Positions 46,055-57,590 of a DNA stretch of 64,000 bases are shown here, in pieces. The notes beneath the pieces were generated by a model. It was given only the letters and a program-made list of their open reading frames with translations, had not been told where the DNA came from and did no database searches. The position numbers and the translations under genes were made by a program. Numbering within the stretch: the stretch's first letter is position 1; each line of letters starts with the position of its first letter. The stretch covers positions 1-64,000 of the forward strand of contig NZ_BMQC01000020.1 of NCBI RefSeq assembly GCF_014647915.1, in the 5' to 3' direction. This DNA is from Pilimelia terevasa. Its GTDB lineage: Bacteria; Actinomycetota; Actinomycetes; Mycobacteriales; Micromonosporaceae.

Positions 46055-47200
46055 ATGCACGTCCGGCACCTGGAACTGGTCGACTTCCGCTCGTACCCGC
46101 GGGTGGCGGTCGACCTCGTTCCGGGGCCGAACGTCCTCGTCGGCGCCAACGGCGTCGGCAAGACCAACCTCGTCGAGGCCCTCGGCTTCGTCGCCACCCT
46201 CGCCAGCCACCGCGTCGCCGCCGACGCGCCGCTGGTGCGGGCCGGCGCCGAGACCGGGATCGTCCGCTGCGCGATCGCCCACGAGGGCCGCGAGCTGCTG
46301 GTCGAGCTGGAGATCGTCCCGGGCCGGGCCAACCGGGCCCGGCTCGGCCGGGCGCCCGCGCGCCGGGCGCGGGACGTCCTGGGCGCGCTGCGGCTGGTCC
46401 TGTTCGCGCCGGAGGACCTGGAGCTGGTCCGCGGCGACCCGGGCGAGCGCCGCCGGTACCTCGACGACCTGCTCGTCGCCCGGCAGCCGCGGTTCGCCGC
46501 CGTCCGCGCCGACTACGACCGCGTCGTCAAGCAGCGCAACGCCCTGCTGCGGACCGCCTACCTGGCCCGCCGCGCGGGCGGCCGCACCGGCGACCTGTCG
46601 ACCCTCGACGTCTGGGACGTCCACCTGGCCACGCACGGCGCCGAGCTGCTCGCCGCCCGCCTCGACCTGGTGGAGGCGCTGCGCCCGCACCTGGCCAAGG
46701 CGTACGACGCGGTCGCCGACGGGCAGGGCGACGCGACGGTGGCGTACCGCGGCACCCTCGGCGACCGGCCCGCGCACCCGCCGGCCGGCGCCGCCGACCG
46801 CGCGCTGCTGGCCACGGCGCTGCGCGAGGCGCTGGCCGACGCCCGCGGCGCCGAGGTCGAGCGCGGCACCACCCTGGTCGGCCCGCACCGCGACGACCTC
46901 GTGCTGCACCTGGGCACGCTGCCCGCCAAGGGGTACGCCAGCCACGGCGAGACCTGGTCGTACGCCCTCGCGCTGCGCCTGGCCGCGTACGAGCTGCTGC
47001 GCGCCGAGGGCGTCGAGCCGGTACTGGCCCTGGACGACGTCTTCGCCGAGCTGGACACCGGCCGGCGGACCCGGCTGGCGGAGCTGATCGGGGGCAGCGG
47101 CCAGGTGATCATCACGTGCGCCGTACCGGAGGACGTCCCCCCGGTCCTGCGCGGCGCGCGGTTCGACGTCCGCGCGGGCGCGGTGACCCGTGTCGACTGA
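46055..47200 (+). CDS. recF: DNA replication and repair protein RecF
   Basis: 381 residues from ATG 46055. An SMC/ABC-type ATPase that loads RecA at gaps with RecO and RecR. Walker [16 protein letters not shown] lies near residue 30, the signature-like [20 protein letters not shown] in the middle, and the Walker B/D-loop [18 protein letters not shown] near the C-terminus. It starts directly after gnd and overlaps the DUF721 gene by 11 bases. Confidence 0.96.
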   Translation: MHVRHLELVDFRSYPRVAVDLVPGPNVLVGANGVGKTNLVEALGFVATLASHRVAADAPLVRAGAETGIVRCAIAHEGRELLVELEIVPGRANRARLGRAPARRARDVLGALRLVLFAPEDLELVRGDPGERRRYLDDLLVARQPRFAAVRADYDRVVKQRNALLRTAYLARRAGGRTGDLSTLDVWDVHLATHGAELLAARLDLVEALRPHLAKAYDAVADGQGDATVAYRGTLGDRPAHPPAGAADRALLATALREALADARGAEVERGTTLVGPHRDDLVLHLGTLPAKGYASHGETWSYALALRLAAYELLRAEGVEPVLALDDVFAELDTGRRTRLAELIGGSGQVIITCAVPEDVPPVLRGARFDVRAGAVTRVD

Positions 47201-47819
47201 CCCCGGGCGCGCGCGGACCAGGCGGCAGCCCGGCGCCGTACCGCCGGACGGCGCGACCCGCCTGCCGCCGGTACCCCCGACCGGTGCCGCCCCTGCCCCG
47301 GCCGCCGACGGCGGGGCCGGGCCGCCTGCCGCCGGGCCGGAGCTGGCGCGCGCCGTCCTCGACGCGGCGAAGGCCCGGCGCCAGGCGGCCCGGACCGCGC
47401 GCCGCCCCCGCGCCGACGGCGAGCCGCGCCGCCGCCGGGGGTACACCGGCCCGGGACCGGACCCGCGCGACCCGCAGCTCTTCGGCAGCGTGCTGCAGCG
47501 CCTCCTCAAGGCCCGGGGCTGGCAGCAGCCCGCCGCGGCGGCGACGGTCCTCGGCGCGTGGGAGAAGGTGGTGGGCGCGGAGATCGCCCAGCACAGCCGG
47601 CCGGTCAAGCTGGCCGACGGGGAGCTGACGGTCGAGGCGGAGTCGACGGCGTGGGCCACGCAGTTGCGGCTGCTCCAGTCGACCCTGCTGCGCAACATCG
47701 CGGGCGAGGTCGGGCACGGGGTGGTCCTGCGGCTGCGGATCCACGGGCCGGCCGCGCCGTCCTGGAGCCGGGGGCCGCTGCGGGTGCGCGGCCGCGGACC
47801 GGGCGACACCTACGGCTGA
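47190..47819 (+). CDS. DciA-like (DUF721) protein
   Basis: 209 residues from GTG 47190, inside the end of recF. Residues 1-95 are low-complexity Pro/Ala/Arg. The DUF721 domain follows ([55 protein letters not shown]). The family includes DciA, the helicase loader that replaces DnaC-type loaders in many bacteria. In actinomycetes this gene always sits between recF and gyrB, consistent with a replication role. Confidence 0.88.
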   Translation: MSTDPGRARTRRQPGAVPPDGATRLPPVPPTGAAPAPAADGGAGPPAAGPELARAVLDAAKARRQAARTARRPRADGEPRRRRGYTGPGPDPRDPQLFGSVLQRLLKARGWQQPAAAATVLGAWEKVVGAEIAQHSRPVKLADGELTVEAESTAWATQLRLLQSTLLRNIAGEVGHGVVLRLRIHGPAAPSWSRGPLRVRGRGPGDTYG

Positions 47820-47966
47820 GGACCGCGGGCGGTCGCGCGTCGGCGTCAGATTTCCGACACTCGCGTTCCGGCACCACTGTGGATTCCCTACGCTCCGGCT
47901 GGCGTCGGACGACGCCGTCGCCCGGGGCGGTCGCGGGCGGCGCACGGCTTCCACGGAGGAGAGAGA

Positions 47967-48569
47967 ATGCGTAGTCGCACACGGGGGATTCTCGGCACGG
48001 CGCTGGTGGGCATAGGTGTGGGCGCCCTGGGCCTGCACGCCGCACCGGCGACGGCGGGCGCGGCGGCGCCGCTGCTGACCTACGTCGGGGCGTCGGGCAC
48101 CGGCTGCCCGGAGGGCAGCGTCGCGGCGACACCCACGCCGGACGGCGCGGGCGCCACGGTGATCTACAGCAAGTTCGACGTCCGCAGCACGGGGCCGGTG
48201 GTGGTGCAGCACTGCGCGCTGCGGTTCACGGTCGCGGCGGCGCCGGGTACGCGGGCCACGACGCTGGCCGTGCAGCACCGCGGCGGGGCTGTCGTGCCGG
48301 CAGGCGGCCACGCGGGCGTCACCACGTCCTACGAGTGGGGCGGCGGGGACGGCGGCTTCCAGAACTCGTGGACCAAGGAGGGCGCCTACAGCGGTCCCTG
48401 GCAGCTCGACGACACGCTGCCGGCCGACGGCGCCGCCCGCTGCGGCGGCACCACGGAGCTGGTCCTGCGGGTCTTCGCGCACGTGCGCGGCGCCGACGGC
48501 CTCGTCCAGCCCGAGACGGCCGACGGCCGCCTGACCGGCGCCCTGCGCGCCGGGGCGCAGCGCTGCTGA
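47967..48569 (+). CDS. Secreted DUF4360-like protein
   Basis: 200 residues from ATG 47967 with GGAGGAGAG upstream. Signal peptide GILGTALVGIGVGALGLHAA, cleavage around residue 33. The mature part has GASGTGCPEGSVAATPTPDG, VVVQHCALRFTVAAAPGTRA and a final Cys, the same plan as the protein at 14004-14615. Function unknown. It interrupts the otherwise conserved recF-DUF721-gyrB order, so it is an accessory insertion, with its own ribosome binding site. Confidence 0.65.
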   Translation: MRSRTRGILGTALVGIGVGALGLHAAPATAGAAAPLLTYVGASGTGCPEGSVAATPTPDGAGATVIYSKFDVRSTGPVVVQHCALRFTVAAAPGTRATTLAVQHRGGAVVPAGGHAGVTTSYEWGGGDGGFQNSWTKEGAYSGPWQLDDTLPADGAARCGGTTELVLRVFAHVRGADGLVQPETADGRLTGALRAGAQRC

Positions 48570-48606
48570 TCCGCGGGTAGTGCCCCGGAGGTCCCGGCCC
48601 GCCCGG

Positions 48607-49164
48607 TCAGTGGTGGGCGTACACCGCGAAGCCGTCGTCCGCGCAGACGCGGTAGAAGCGGGCCAGGACCGCCAGCTCCGTGCGGGCGAACGCCCAGGCC
48701 GGCGGCGCCCCGCCGTCGTCCCGGAGCGCCGCCAGCCGCGACTCCAGCCAGCGCAACTGCTGGTCGGCCAGGCGCGCCCCGCTCATCGCCGCCCGCATGA
48801 CGCGGCCCACCGACGCGAAGTCGACCCGCTCGCCCTCGGCCGCGTGGCCGTCGACGAACCGCTCCAGGCCGCCCGCGACCCAGGCGCAGCCGTCGGGGTC
48901 GATCACCGGGTCCTCGTCCTCCGCCGCCGCCTCGGTGGCGTACAGCACGCCGTCGAGGCCGAGCAGGAGGTCGACTAGGCCGGTGTACGGGGTGGCGGGC
49001 ACGGTCGCGCTCTTGGCCACCGTGGCCGCGAGCGCCGCCGCGGCCCCCGACGCGGGGGCGGTCCGTTCGGCGAGCGCGCCGAAGGCGGCGAAGCGCGCGG
49101 CGTCCACCGGCTGGTACTGCGGGCCCAGCCGGGGCCAGTGGACAGCGACGTTCTCCAGGCCCAT
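48607..49164 (-). CDS. Hypothetical protein, 185 residues
   Basis: I do not recognise a family. Start ATG 49164 has GGAGGGGAG-like sequence upstream. The protein is soluble, Ala-rich and mildly acidic (VDAARFAAFGALAERTAPAS, LLLGLDGVLYATEAAAEDED, ARFYRVCADDGFAVYAHH), with no signal peptide, membrane helix or metal motif. The start and length are consistent with a real gene on the strand opposite to its neighbours. It may be a lineage-specific gene inserted upstream of gyrB. Confidence 0.6.
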   Translation of the reverse strand: MGLENVAVHWPRLGPQYQPVDAARFAAFGALAERTAPASGAAAALAATVAKSATVPATPYTGLVDLLLGLDGVLYATEAAAEDEDPVIDPDGCAWVAGGLERFVDGHAAEGERVDFASVGRVMRAAMSGARLADQQLRWLESRLAALRDDGGAPPAWAFARTELAVLARFYRVCADDGFAVYAHH

Positions 49165-49623
49165 AACGGGTCGCTCCCCTCCAAGTCGGTGACGCCGGGA
49201 GGTTACGGCACGCGCCGGTCCGGCGACAGGGGGTGTGCCCGGGGCGGGTGACGGCGGGTTGACCGGGGTCGCCCGCCCCGATCAGCCGGACCGTACCCGC
49301 ACCCGCTGGCGCGTGGGGGGAGTTACGCCCAGTGGTATTCGGCCGCGTACGGCGCTCTCAGGTGCCTCGCCTCGGGTGCCGGAGACACATCTTGTCGGCC
49401 GTGCACAGTAGGATCGACGACGACGACAGGAACACGCGCCACGGACGGGTCGGTGATCGGCGGTCCCCTGACCGGCCTCACCGATCGACAGGTCACCGAT
49501 CGCAGGTCACCGATCGGCGGGTCGGCAGGCCGTCTCCGTGCGCGCGTTCCACTGACCCGCACCCGCCGCCCCGGCGCCCGACCGGCCGGGGTGGGCGGCG
49601 ACGGTGCGAGAAAGCGACCGAGG
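49165..49623. other. gyrB upstream region
   Basis: 459 bp with no gene. The right part carries the iterated TCACCGATCG elements described separately; the left part is GC-rich with no evident structure. The gyrB promoter must lie here. An in-frame GTG at 49591 could extend gyrB slightly, but the GTG at 49624 gives the conserved N-terminus. Confidence 0.55.
49451..49516 (+). promoter_or_regulatory. Three TCACCGATCG direct repeats plus inverted copy upstream of gyrB
   Basis: TCACCGATCG at 49478-49487, 49493-49502 and 49507-49516, spaced 15 and 14 bp (about one and a half helical turns), with an inverted CGGTGATCGG at 49451-49460. They lie 110-170 bp before the gyrB start and look like binding sites for a regulator of gyrase. 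Confidence 0.5.
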
Positions 49624-51564
<1,941 letters not shown>

Positions 51565-51568
51565 GGAG

Positions 51569-51608
51569 TTGTCCACAGACGGAGAGTTATCCACAGGCGT
51601 TATCCACA
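51569..51608. promoter_or_regulatory. Three DnaA boxes between gyrB and gyrA
   Basis: TTGTCCACA at 51569-51577 and TTATCCACA at 51587-51595 and 51600-51608, all in the same orientation. They start five bases after the gyrB stop. Possible DnaA titration or regulation of gyrA. Confidence 0.8.
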
Positions 51609-51684
51609 GCCTTATGTGGTGGTACATAGGACTTTGTCCCGTTTGCCGGCGGGGCAGACGGTAAACGAACGATGAGGGTTGACT

Positions 51685-54198
51685 GTGACGGAGACACCTG
51701 ACGGCGACGCGGCGGGCCTGCCCGGGGAGGGCGTGCCCAGCACCGGCCAGCGCCCCCGCGTCGAGCCGGTCGGTCTCGAAATCGAGATGCAGCGCTCGTA
51801 CCTCGACTACGCCATGAGCGTCATCGTGGGCCGGGCCCTGCCGGACGTGCGCGACGGCCTGAAGCCGGTACACCGCAAGATCCTGTACGCGATGTTCGAC
51901 TCGGGCTACCGCCCCGACCGCGGGTACGTGAAGTGCTCCCGGGTGGTCGGCGACGTCATGGGCCAGTTCCACCCGCACGGCGACTCCTCGATCTACGACG
52001 CCCTCGTGCGGATGGCGCAGCCCTGGTCGCTGCGCTACCCGCTGGTCGACGGCAACGGCAACTTCGGCTCGCCGGGCAACGACCCGCCGGCCGCGATGCG
52101 CTACACCGAGTGCAAGCTGGCGCCGCTGGCGATGGAGATGCTCAAGGACATCGACGAGGACACCGTCGACTTCCAGGACAACTACGACGGCCGGGCCAAG
52201 GAGCCCACCATCCTGCCGTCGCGGATCCCGAACCTGCTGGTCAACGGCTCCGAGGGCATCGCGGTCGGCATGGCCACGAAGATCCCCCCGCACAACCTGC
52301 GCGAGATCGGCGCCGCGGTGCAGTGGTGCCTGGACCACCCCGAGGCCGACGAGGAGGCCACCCTCGACGCGCTGCTCGGCATCGTCCAGGGGCCGGACTT
52401 CCCGACCGCCGGGCTGATCGTCGGCCGCCAGGCGATCCAGGACGCGTACCGCACCGGCCGCGGCTCCATCCGGATGCGCGCCGTCGTCGACGTCGAGGAC
52501 GAGGGCCGCCGCACGTTCCTGGTGATCAGCCAGCTCCCGTACCAGGTGAACCCCGACAACCTCGCCGAGCGCATCGCCGACCTGATCAAGGACGGCAAGC
52601 TCGCCGGCATCGCCGACATCCGGGACGAGTCCTCGGGCCGCACCGGAATGCGGATCGTGATCGTGCTCAAGCGCGACGCGGTGGCCAAGGTCGTGCTGAA
52701 CAACCTGTACAAGCACACCCAGTTGCAGGAGACCTTCGGCGCGAACATGCTCGCGCTGGTCGACGGCGTGCCGCGCACGCTCAACCTGGCGCAGTTCGTC
52801 CGGCACTACGTCCAGCACCAGGTCGAGGTCATCGTCCGGCGGACCCGGTACCGGCTGCGCAAGGCCGAGGAGCGCGCCCACATCCTGCGCGGCTACGTCA
52901 AGGCGCTCGACGCGCTCGACGACGTCATCGCGCTCATCCGGCGCTCGCCCACGGTCGAGGAGGCCCGCACCGGCCTGATCCGGCTGCTGGACATCGACGA
53001 GGTCCAGGCCACCGCGATCCTGGACATGCAGCTCCGCCGCCTCGCCGCGCTGGAGCGCCAGAAGATCATCGACAACCTGGCGGAGATCGAGCGGGAGATC
53101 GCCGACCTCCAGGACATCCTCGCCAAGCCGGAGCGGCAGCGGAAGATCATTTCCGACGAGCTGGCCGAGGTCGTCGGCAAGTACGGCGGGGAGCGCAAGA
53201 CGCAGATCATCCCGTTCGACGGCGAGGTCTCGATGGAGGACCTCATCGCCCGCGAAGACGTGGTGGTCACCATCACCCGGACGGGGTACGCCAAACGGAC
53301 GAAGGTCGACCTCTACCGGTCCCAGAAGCGCGGCGGCAAGGGCGTCAGCGGCGCCGGCCTGCGGGCGGACGACATCGTCAGCCACTTCTTCGTCTGCTCG
53401 ACCCACAACTGGGTGCTGTTCTTCACGAACAAGGGCCGGGTGTACCGGGCCAAGGCCTATGAACTGCCCGAAGCCAACCGGACCGCCCGCGGCCAGCACG
53501 TGGCCAACCTGCTGGCCTTCCAGCCGGGCGAGCACATCGCGCAGGTCATCCAGATCGCGAACTACGAGGTGGCCCCGTACCTGGTGCTGGCCACCAAGGT
53601 CGGCCTGGTGAAGAAGACCCGCCTCGCGGACTTCGATTCGAACCGGACAGGCGGCATCATTGCCGTGAACCTCCGCGACGACGACGAGCTGGTGGGTGCC
53701 GCGTTGATCTCGCAGTCCAACGACCTGCTGCTGGTGTCCAAGTTCGCCCAGGCCATCCGGTTCAACGCGACCGACGAGGCGCTGCGGCCGATGGGCCGGG
53801 CCACCTCCGGGGTCATCGGGATGCGGTTCGGCGAGGAGGACGAACTGCTCGCCATGGAAGTCGTGCAGGACGGAACGGATGTCCTGGTGGCGACCGACGG
53901 AGGATATGCGAAACGTACTCCGATCGAGGAGTATCCAGTGCAGGGACGTGGTGGTAAGGGCGTCCTCACGGCCAAGATCACCCAGCGGCGCGGCGGCCTG
54001 GTCGGCGCGCTGGTGGTGGACCCGGACGACGAATTGTTCGCTATCACCAGTAATGGTGGAGTTATTCGGACTCCGGTGAAGCCAGTGCGCCGTACGCGAG
54101 ATCGGAACACAATGGGAGTCAAGCTGATGGACCTCCCAGACGGCGTGAGCCTTGTGGCCATTGCTCGCAATGCCGACGAGCCGGACGAACAGGATTAG
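51685..54198 (+). CDS. gyrA: DNA gyrase subunit A
   Basis: 837 residues. GTG 51685 has GAGGG upstream; a TTG at 51679 is the alternative. The catalytic Tyr lies in [20 protein letters not shown]. The quinolone-resistance region reads [15 protein letters not shown], with the wild-type Ser-Ile-Tyr-Asp pattern and no evident resistance change. The C-terminal half holds the DNA-wrapping beta-pinwheel, with the GyrA box [11 protein letters not shown]. It is followed almost directly by the DUF3566 gene. Confidence 0.97.
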   Translation: MTETPDGDAAGLPGEGVPSTGQRPRVEPVGLEIEMQRSYLDYAMSVIVGRALPDVRDGLKPVHRKILYAMFDSGYRPDRGYVKCSRVVGDVMGQFHPHGDSSIYDALVRMAQPWSLRYPLVDGNGNFGSPGNDPPAAMRYTECKLAPLAMEMLKDIDEDTVDFQDNYDGRAKEPTILPSRIPNLLVNGSEGIAVGMATKIPPHNLREIGAAVQWCLDHPEADEEATLDALLGIVQGPDFPTAGLIVGRQAIQDAYRTGRGSIRMRAVVDVEDEGRRTFLVISQLPYQVNPDNLAERIADLIKDGKLAGIADIRDESSGRTGMRIVIVLKRDAVAKVVLNNLYKHTQLQETFGANMLALVDGVPRTLNLAQFVRHYVQHQVEVIVRRTRYRLRKAEERAHILRGYVKALDALDDVIALIRRSPTVEEARTGLIRLLDIDEVQATAILDMQLRRLAALERQKIIDNLAEIEREIADLQDILAKPERQRKIISDELAEVVGKYGGERKTQIIPFDGEVSMEDLIAREDVVVTITRTGYAKRTKVDLYRSQKRGGKGVSGAGLRADDIVSHFFVCSTHNWVLFFTNKGRVYRAKAYELPEANRTARGQHVANLLAFQPGEHIAQVIQIANYEVAPYLVLATKVGLVKKTRLADFDSNRTGGIIAVNLRDDDELVGAALISQSNDLLLVSKFAQAIRFNATDEALRPMGRATSGVIGMRFGEEDELLAMEVVQDGTDVLVATDGGYAKRTPIEEYPVQGRGGKGVLTAKITQRRGGLVGALVVDPDDELFAITSNGGVIRTPVKPVRRTRDRNTMGVKLMDLPDGVSLVAIARNADEPDEQD

Positions 54199-54201
54199 TT
54201 G

Positions 54202-55479
54202 ATGACGGAGACACAGGCGAAGTCTGGTGCCACGGGGGCGCCGGCGGGCGGGGCGGACGACCCGGACGCCACCCGCGTCGTCACGCGCACCTCCGCGGCG
54301 GCGGACGCGACTGGCGCCAAGTCGGCCACCCCGGCCGGTATGTCGGCCCCTACCCGCGATTCGAAGGGCGCTCCGGCCCAGCAGCCGGAGAAGCCGGCCA
54401 CCCCGGCATCCGGCCCGTCCACGCCGGCGGCCACCCCGGCACCCGCCACCCCCAGGGCCGCCACCTCCGGCGCCGCGCCGGCCCAGGCGGGCACGGCCGG
54501 CGCGGGCAAGACGTCGGCCGGCGCGCCGAAGGCCGCCCCGGCGCCGCCCGCCGGCGGCTCCACCGCGCCGGTGGGAGGCACCGCCACCCCCGGCCCTGCC
54601 GCGAGCGGCGCCAAGCCGGCGCCCGCCGCACCCGGGGTCAAGTCGACGTCGACCGCAAGCGGCGGCAGGCCGGCGGCCTCCGGCACCGGGACCGCCGTGG
54701 CGGCCGGGCCTCCCGGCGGTGGCACCGCGGCGGCGTCCGGCGGCGGCCGCGCGGCCACCGGGGCCGCCCCGACCGCGCCCGGGAGCGCGCGGCCCGGTGC
54801 GGCGGCCCCGTCGACCCGGCCCGCGGCCGCGCCGGCCCGACCCGCCGCGGCGACCTCCGCTCCGGCACCGGGCAAGCCCCAGCCGGGTACTACGCCCAAC
54901 GGCACGGGCAAGCCGGCGCCCGCCGGATCGGCCCCCACGGCGCCGATCCGCATCGCGGCCGCTGCCCGCTCGGCAGCCACCACCATGCCCATCCCGACCG
55001 GTACCGGCGCCGGCAAGGCGCCCGCGCCCAGCGCGCCGGGCGTCAGCGGCGCGGCGCGCGTCGCCGAGGCCGTCCGCGCCGCCCGCGGCGCCGCGGGCGG
55101 TACCGCGCGGGGTCCGCGCCGGGCCCGCCTGAACCTCAAGCGGATCGACCCGTGGTCGGTCATGAAGCTGTCGTTCGCCCTATCCATCGTGCTGTTCATC
55201 GTGATCATCGTGGCGACGGCGGTCCTCTACCTGATCCTCGACGCCATGGGCGTGTTCGACAAGGTCAACACCACGCTGGTCGACCTGGTCAACGCCGGCG
55301 GCGGCGGCACCACCGGCAGCTTCATGATCACCGCCAAGGGCGTGATCGGCAGCGCGGCCCTGCTCGGCCTCGTCAACATCGTCCTGATGACCGCCCTGGC
55401 GACGCTGGCGGCGTTCATCTACAACGTCTGCGCCGACCTCGTCGGCGGCATCGAGCTGACCCTCGCCGAGCGCGACTGA
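54202..55479 (+). CDS. DUF3566 transmembrane protein with long Ala/Pro-rich tail
   Basis: 425 residues. ATG 54202 lies 4 bases after the gyrA stop, so it is co-transcribed. Residues 1-295 are low complexity, Ala/Pro/Gly/Thr-rich. The conserved DUF3566 core is at the C-terminus: RRARLNLKRIDPWSVMKLSF, a helix (SIVLFIVIIVATAVLYLILD), LVNAGGG, and a second helix (IVLMTALATLAAFIYNVCAD) ending in LVGGIELTLAERD. The family always follows gyrA in actinomycetes. In mycobacteria the equivalent, CwsA, interacts with Wag31 and CrgA at the cell pole. A similar polar or division role is plausible here. Confidence 0.88.
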   Translation: MTETQAKSGATGAPAGGADDPDATRVVTRTSAAADATGAKSATPAGMSAPTRDSKGAPAQQPEKPATPASGPSTPAATPAPATPRAATSGAAPAQAGTAGAGKTSAGAPKAAPAPPAGGSTAPVGGTATPGPAASGAKPAPAAPGVKSTSTASGGRPAASGTGTAVAAGPPGGGTAAASGGGRAATGAAPTAPGSARPGAAAPSTRPAAAPARPAAATSAPAPGKPQPGTTPNGTGKPAPAGSAPTAPIRIAAAARSAATTMPIPTGTGAGKAPAPSAPGVSGAARVAEAVRAARGAAGGTARGPRRARLNLKRIDPWSVMKLSFALSIVLFIVIIVATAVLYLILDAMGVFDKVNTTLVDLVNAGGGGTTGSFMITAKGVIGSAALLGLVNIVLMTALATLAAFIYNVCADLVGGIELTLAERD

Positions 55480-55482
55480 GCG

Positions 55483-55526
55483 ACCGTGCCGCGCGGGTCG
55501 GCGAGCCCGGCCCCGCGCGGCACGGT
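55483..55526 (+). terminator. 15-bp hairpin after the gyr operon
   Basis: Perfect arms 55483-55497 and 55512-55526 with a 14-base loop, starting 4 bases after the DUF3566 stop. Likely terminator of the gyrB-gyrA-DUF3566 unit. Confidence 0.85.
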
Positions 55527-55642
55527 GGGCGCGCGGTACGGTAACGTTGCTCGGCGTGCGAGGTGCTCATCAACCTCGACTCCGCACCGCACCGCAACGC
55601 CCACTGCACCGTAATGCCCGCAGCACCGCAGTATCCGCCCGC

Positions 55643-55716
55643 GGGGCTATAGCTCAGTCGGTTAGAGCGCAGAGCTGATAACTCTGAGGTCGCTGGTTCG
55701 ATTCCAGCTAGCCCCA
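55643..55716 (+). tRNA. tRNA-Ile (anticodon GAT)
   Basis: 74 nt. The acceptor GGGGCTA pairs with TAGCCCC, the D arm is GCTCAGTCGGTTAGAGC, the anticodon loop is CTGATAA, and the T arm contains GGTTCGATTCC. CCA is not encoded in full (ends ACC then C). The location after gyrA is conserved in actinomycetes. Confidence 0.97.
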
Positions 55717-55763
55717 CCCTGTACCACCTGCCGGCAGCATCACACCGTTGAGGGGAACGCCTC

Positions 55764-55892
55764 ATGTGGAAGAAGCTCCTGATCCTGGCTGGTGTCGTCA
55801 GCGCCGCGGCGCTGGTGGTGAAGAAGGCCAAGAGCGCCAGCGACGAGCGCGCACTGTGGCACGAGGCGACGGCAGCGCCCGACCTGCGCTGA
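55764..55892 (+). CDS. DLW-39 family small protein
   Basis: 42 residues: MWKKLLILAGVVSAAALVV, then KKAKSASDERALWHEATAAP. One membrane helix, then a basic and a charged tail. The ALWHEAT near the end corresponds to the DLW motif that names this actinobacterial family; here it is ALW. GAGGGGAA lies upstream of ATG 55764. It sits between tRNA-Ile and tRNA-Ala, where this family is commonly found. Function unknown. Confidence 0.8.
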   Translation: MWKKLLILAGVVSAAALVVKKAKSASDERALWHEATAAPDLR

Positions 55893-55917
55893 CCGGCTGC
55901 CCGCCGCCGCGGGCCGC

Positions 55918-55990
55918 GGGGCCATAGCTCAACTGGCAGAGCACTGCCTTTGCAAGGCAGGGGTTTGGGGTTCGAGTCCCCATGGCTCCA
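55918..55990 (+). tRNA. tRNA-Ala (anticodon TGC)
   Basis: 73 nt. The acceptor GGGGCCA pairs with TGGCTCC, the D arm is GCTCAACTGGCAGAGC, the anticodon loop CTTTGCAA gives TGC, and the T arm contains GGTTCGAGTCC. Its 3' part is overlapped on the other strand by the end of the integrase gene, so an element has integrated here. Confidence 0.97.
55929..55990. other. Element-chromosome junction inside tRNA-Ala (attL candidate)
   Basis: The integrase reading frame ends at 55929, antisense to the tRNA-Ala gene, so the element's left boundary lies within or next to this overlap. I looked for a second copy of the tRNA 3' end in the rest of the window and found none; the right end must be beyond 64000 or the repeat has been lost. 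Confidence 0.5.
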
Positions 55991-57590
55991 CCGAAGGTTG
56001 CATTGCGCGAACCTGGGGTGGTTCGGTGTTTCCGCTGGTTGTCGCGGGTATGCCGGTGGGTTGGTTGGGGATCCGGAACACCGGGATCACTCCTTCGTCG
56101 GTGATCTTGATTTCGGCTACGAGTGCTTCGATGGTGGCCTTCCTCTCTGCCTGACTTCCGCTGCCGATGACCTCGGCGAGGTGTAGCCGGAGCCGCTCGA
56201 TGGTGCCCGGCGGGGGTGCCGTCGGGACGTCCTTGAGGTGGTCCTCCAGGGCTCCGTGGCGGGCGCGTAGGTGTTCGATCTCGACGCGGAGTTGGCGGAG
56301 CCGTGCTCCGGCGGTGGTGTCGTCGAGGGTGCCGGTTTCGAAGGCGGTCAGGTACTTGTCGATGGCGGTGTTCTTGGCGCGGATCTGGGTGGTGAGGGCG
56401 TCGAGTTCCTGTCGTTGGTGGGCGGCGTCTTGGTGGTGTTGGTCGTGGGCGCGTTGGAGTGCGGCGGCCAGGAGGGTGTCGGCCTTGGCGTAGAAGTCAG
56501 CGAGGGCGTCGAGGACGAGTTGGTCGAGGATGTCGGCGGGTAGGCGTCGGGCTTGGCAGCCGTTGGTGCCGTAGCGGATGCGGTGGTAGCAGGTGTAGTA
56601 GCGGTAGCGACGCGTCTTGCCGGTGGCGGCGGTGCCGATGTAGCGGTTGCCGCAGGCCGGGCAGCGTATGAGGCCGGTGAGGTAGTAGTCGGAGTCGCTC
56701 ATGGCGCGGTGGGTGGTCCTGTCTGTGCGGGCGTCGGCGATGGCCTGGGCCTTGGTGAAGGTGTCGCGGTCGATGAGGGCGGGGTGGGCGTCGGGGACGT
56801 AGACGTCGCGGTAGGCGATGTCGCCGGCGTAGGCGGGGTTGTCGAGGATGCGTCCGATGATGGCGCCGGACCAGGGCTTGCCGGCGCGGGTGGTCAGGCC
56901 GCGCTGGTTGAGTTCGTCGGCGACGGCGCGGGTCCCGAGCCGGCATTCGACGTAGAGACGGAACACTTCGCGCACCACAAACTCCTCGTCGGAGCAGGGG
57001 GTGAGTTTCTGGGTGTCGCGGTCGACGGTGTAGCCGTATGGGGTGCGTCCGCCGACCCAGCGGCCCTTGGCGGCCTTGGCGGCGGTGCCGGCCTTGACCC
57101 GGTCGATGATGGTGTTGCGTTCGAACTCGGCGAACATGCCCAGCATCTGGATGTTGAGCTTGCCGACGGAGCTGCTGGTGTCGATCGACTCGGTGGCTGA
57201 CTCGAACGCCACCCCGACCTCGTCCAGATCGGCCAGGAGTTTGAGTAGGTCGCGTTGGCGGCGGGAGAGCCGGTCGAGGCGGTAGACGAGCAGGATGTCG
57301 AAGCGACCCGCTCGGGCCGCGCGGAGGGCGTTTTGTAGGCCGGGGCGGTTGAGGGTGGCGCCGGAGGCGTCGTCGGAGTACTCGGCGACGATGGTGGCGT
57401 CGTCGCGGGTGTCGACGTGGCGGTGCAGCCCGCCGCGTTGGGCGTCGATGGAGAACGGCTGGTTGTCCTCGTCGGTGGAGCGGCGGGTGTAGATGGCGAC
57501 CCGCCGCATCCGTGTGCTGTCTGGTGCCGGGGCGGCGGCGGGGCTGGGTCGCCCGCGCCGCCGCGGTGGTGTTAAGGGTGGGCTGGTCAT
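55929..57590 (-). CDS. Large serine recombinase (integrase)
   Basis: 553 residues from ATG 57590, overlapping the upstream small gene's stop (ATGA). Resolvase domain with VAIYTRRSTDEDNQPFSIDA, the nucleophile being Ser 38, and RLDRLSRRQRDLLKLLADLD. The recombinase domain follows (TPYGYTVDRD, GAIIGRILDNPAYAGDIAYR). A zinc ribbon is formed by CPACGNRY and the later Cys residues around CYHRIRYGTNGC. A coiled coil lies at about 420-470. The last about 20 residues (WGLEPQTPALQRQCSAS) are encoded antisense to tRNA-Ala. It integrates and excises the accessory element. Composition differs modestly from core genes. Confidence 0.93.
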   Translation of the reverse strand: MTSPPLTPPRRRGRPSPAAAPAPDSTRMRRVAIYTRRSTDEDNQPFSIDAQRGGLHRHVDTRDDATIVAEYSDDASGATLNRPGLQNALRAARAGRFDILLVYRLDRLSRRQRDLLKLLADLDEVGVAFESATESIDTSSSVGKLNIQMLGMFAEFERNTIIDRVKAGTAAKAAKGRWVGGRTPYGYTVDRDTQKLTPCSDEEFVVREVFRLYVECRLGTRAVADELNQRGLTTRAGKPWSGAIIGRILDNPAYAGDIAYRDVYVPDAHPALIDRDTFTKAQAIADARTDRTTHRAMSDSDYYLTGLIRCPACGNRYIGTAATGKTRRYRYYTCYHRIRYGTNGCQARRLPADILDQLVLDALADFYAKADTLLAAALQRAHDQHHQDAAHQRQELDALTTQIRAKNTAIDKYLTAFETGTLDDTTAGARLRQLRVEIEHLRARHGALEDHLKDVPTAPPPGTIERLRLHLAEVIGSGSQAERKATIEALVAEIKITDEGVIPVFRIPNQPTGIPATTSGNTEPPQVRAMQPSVEPWGLEPQTPALQRQCSAS

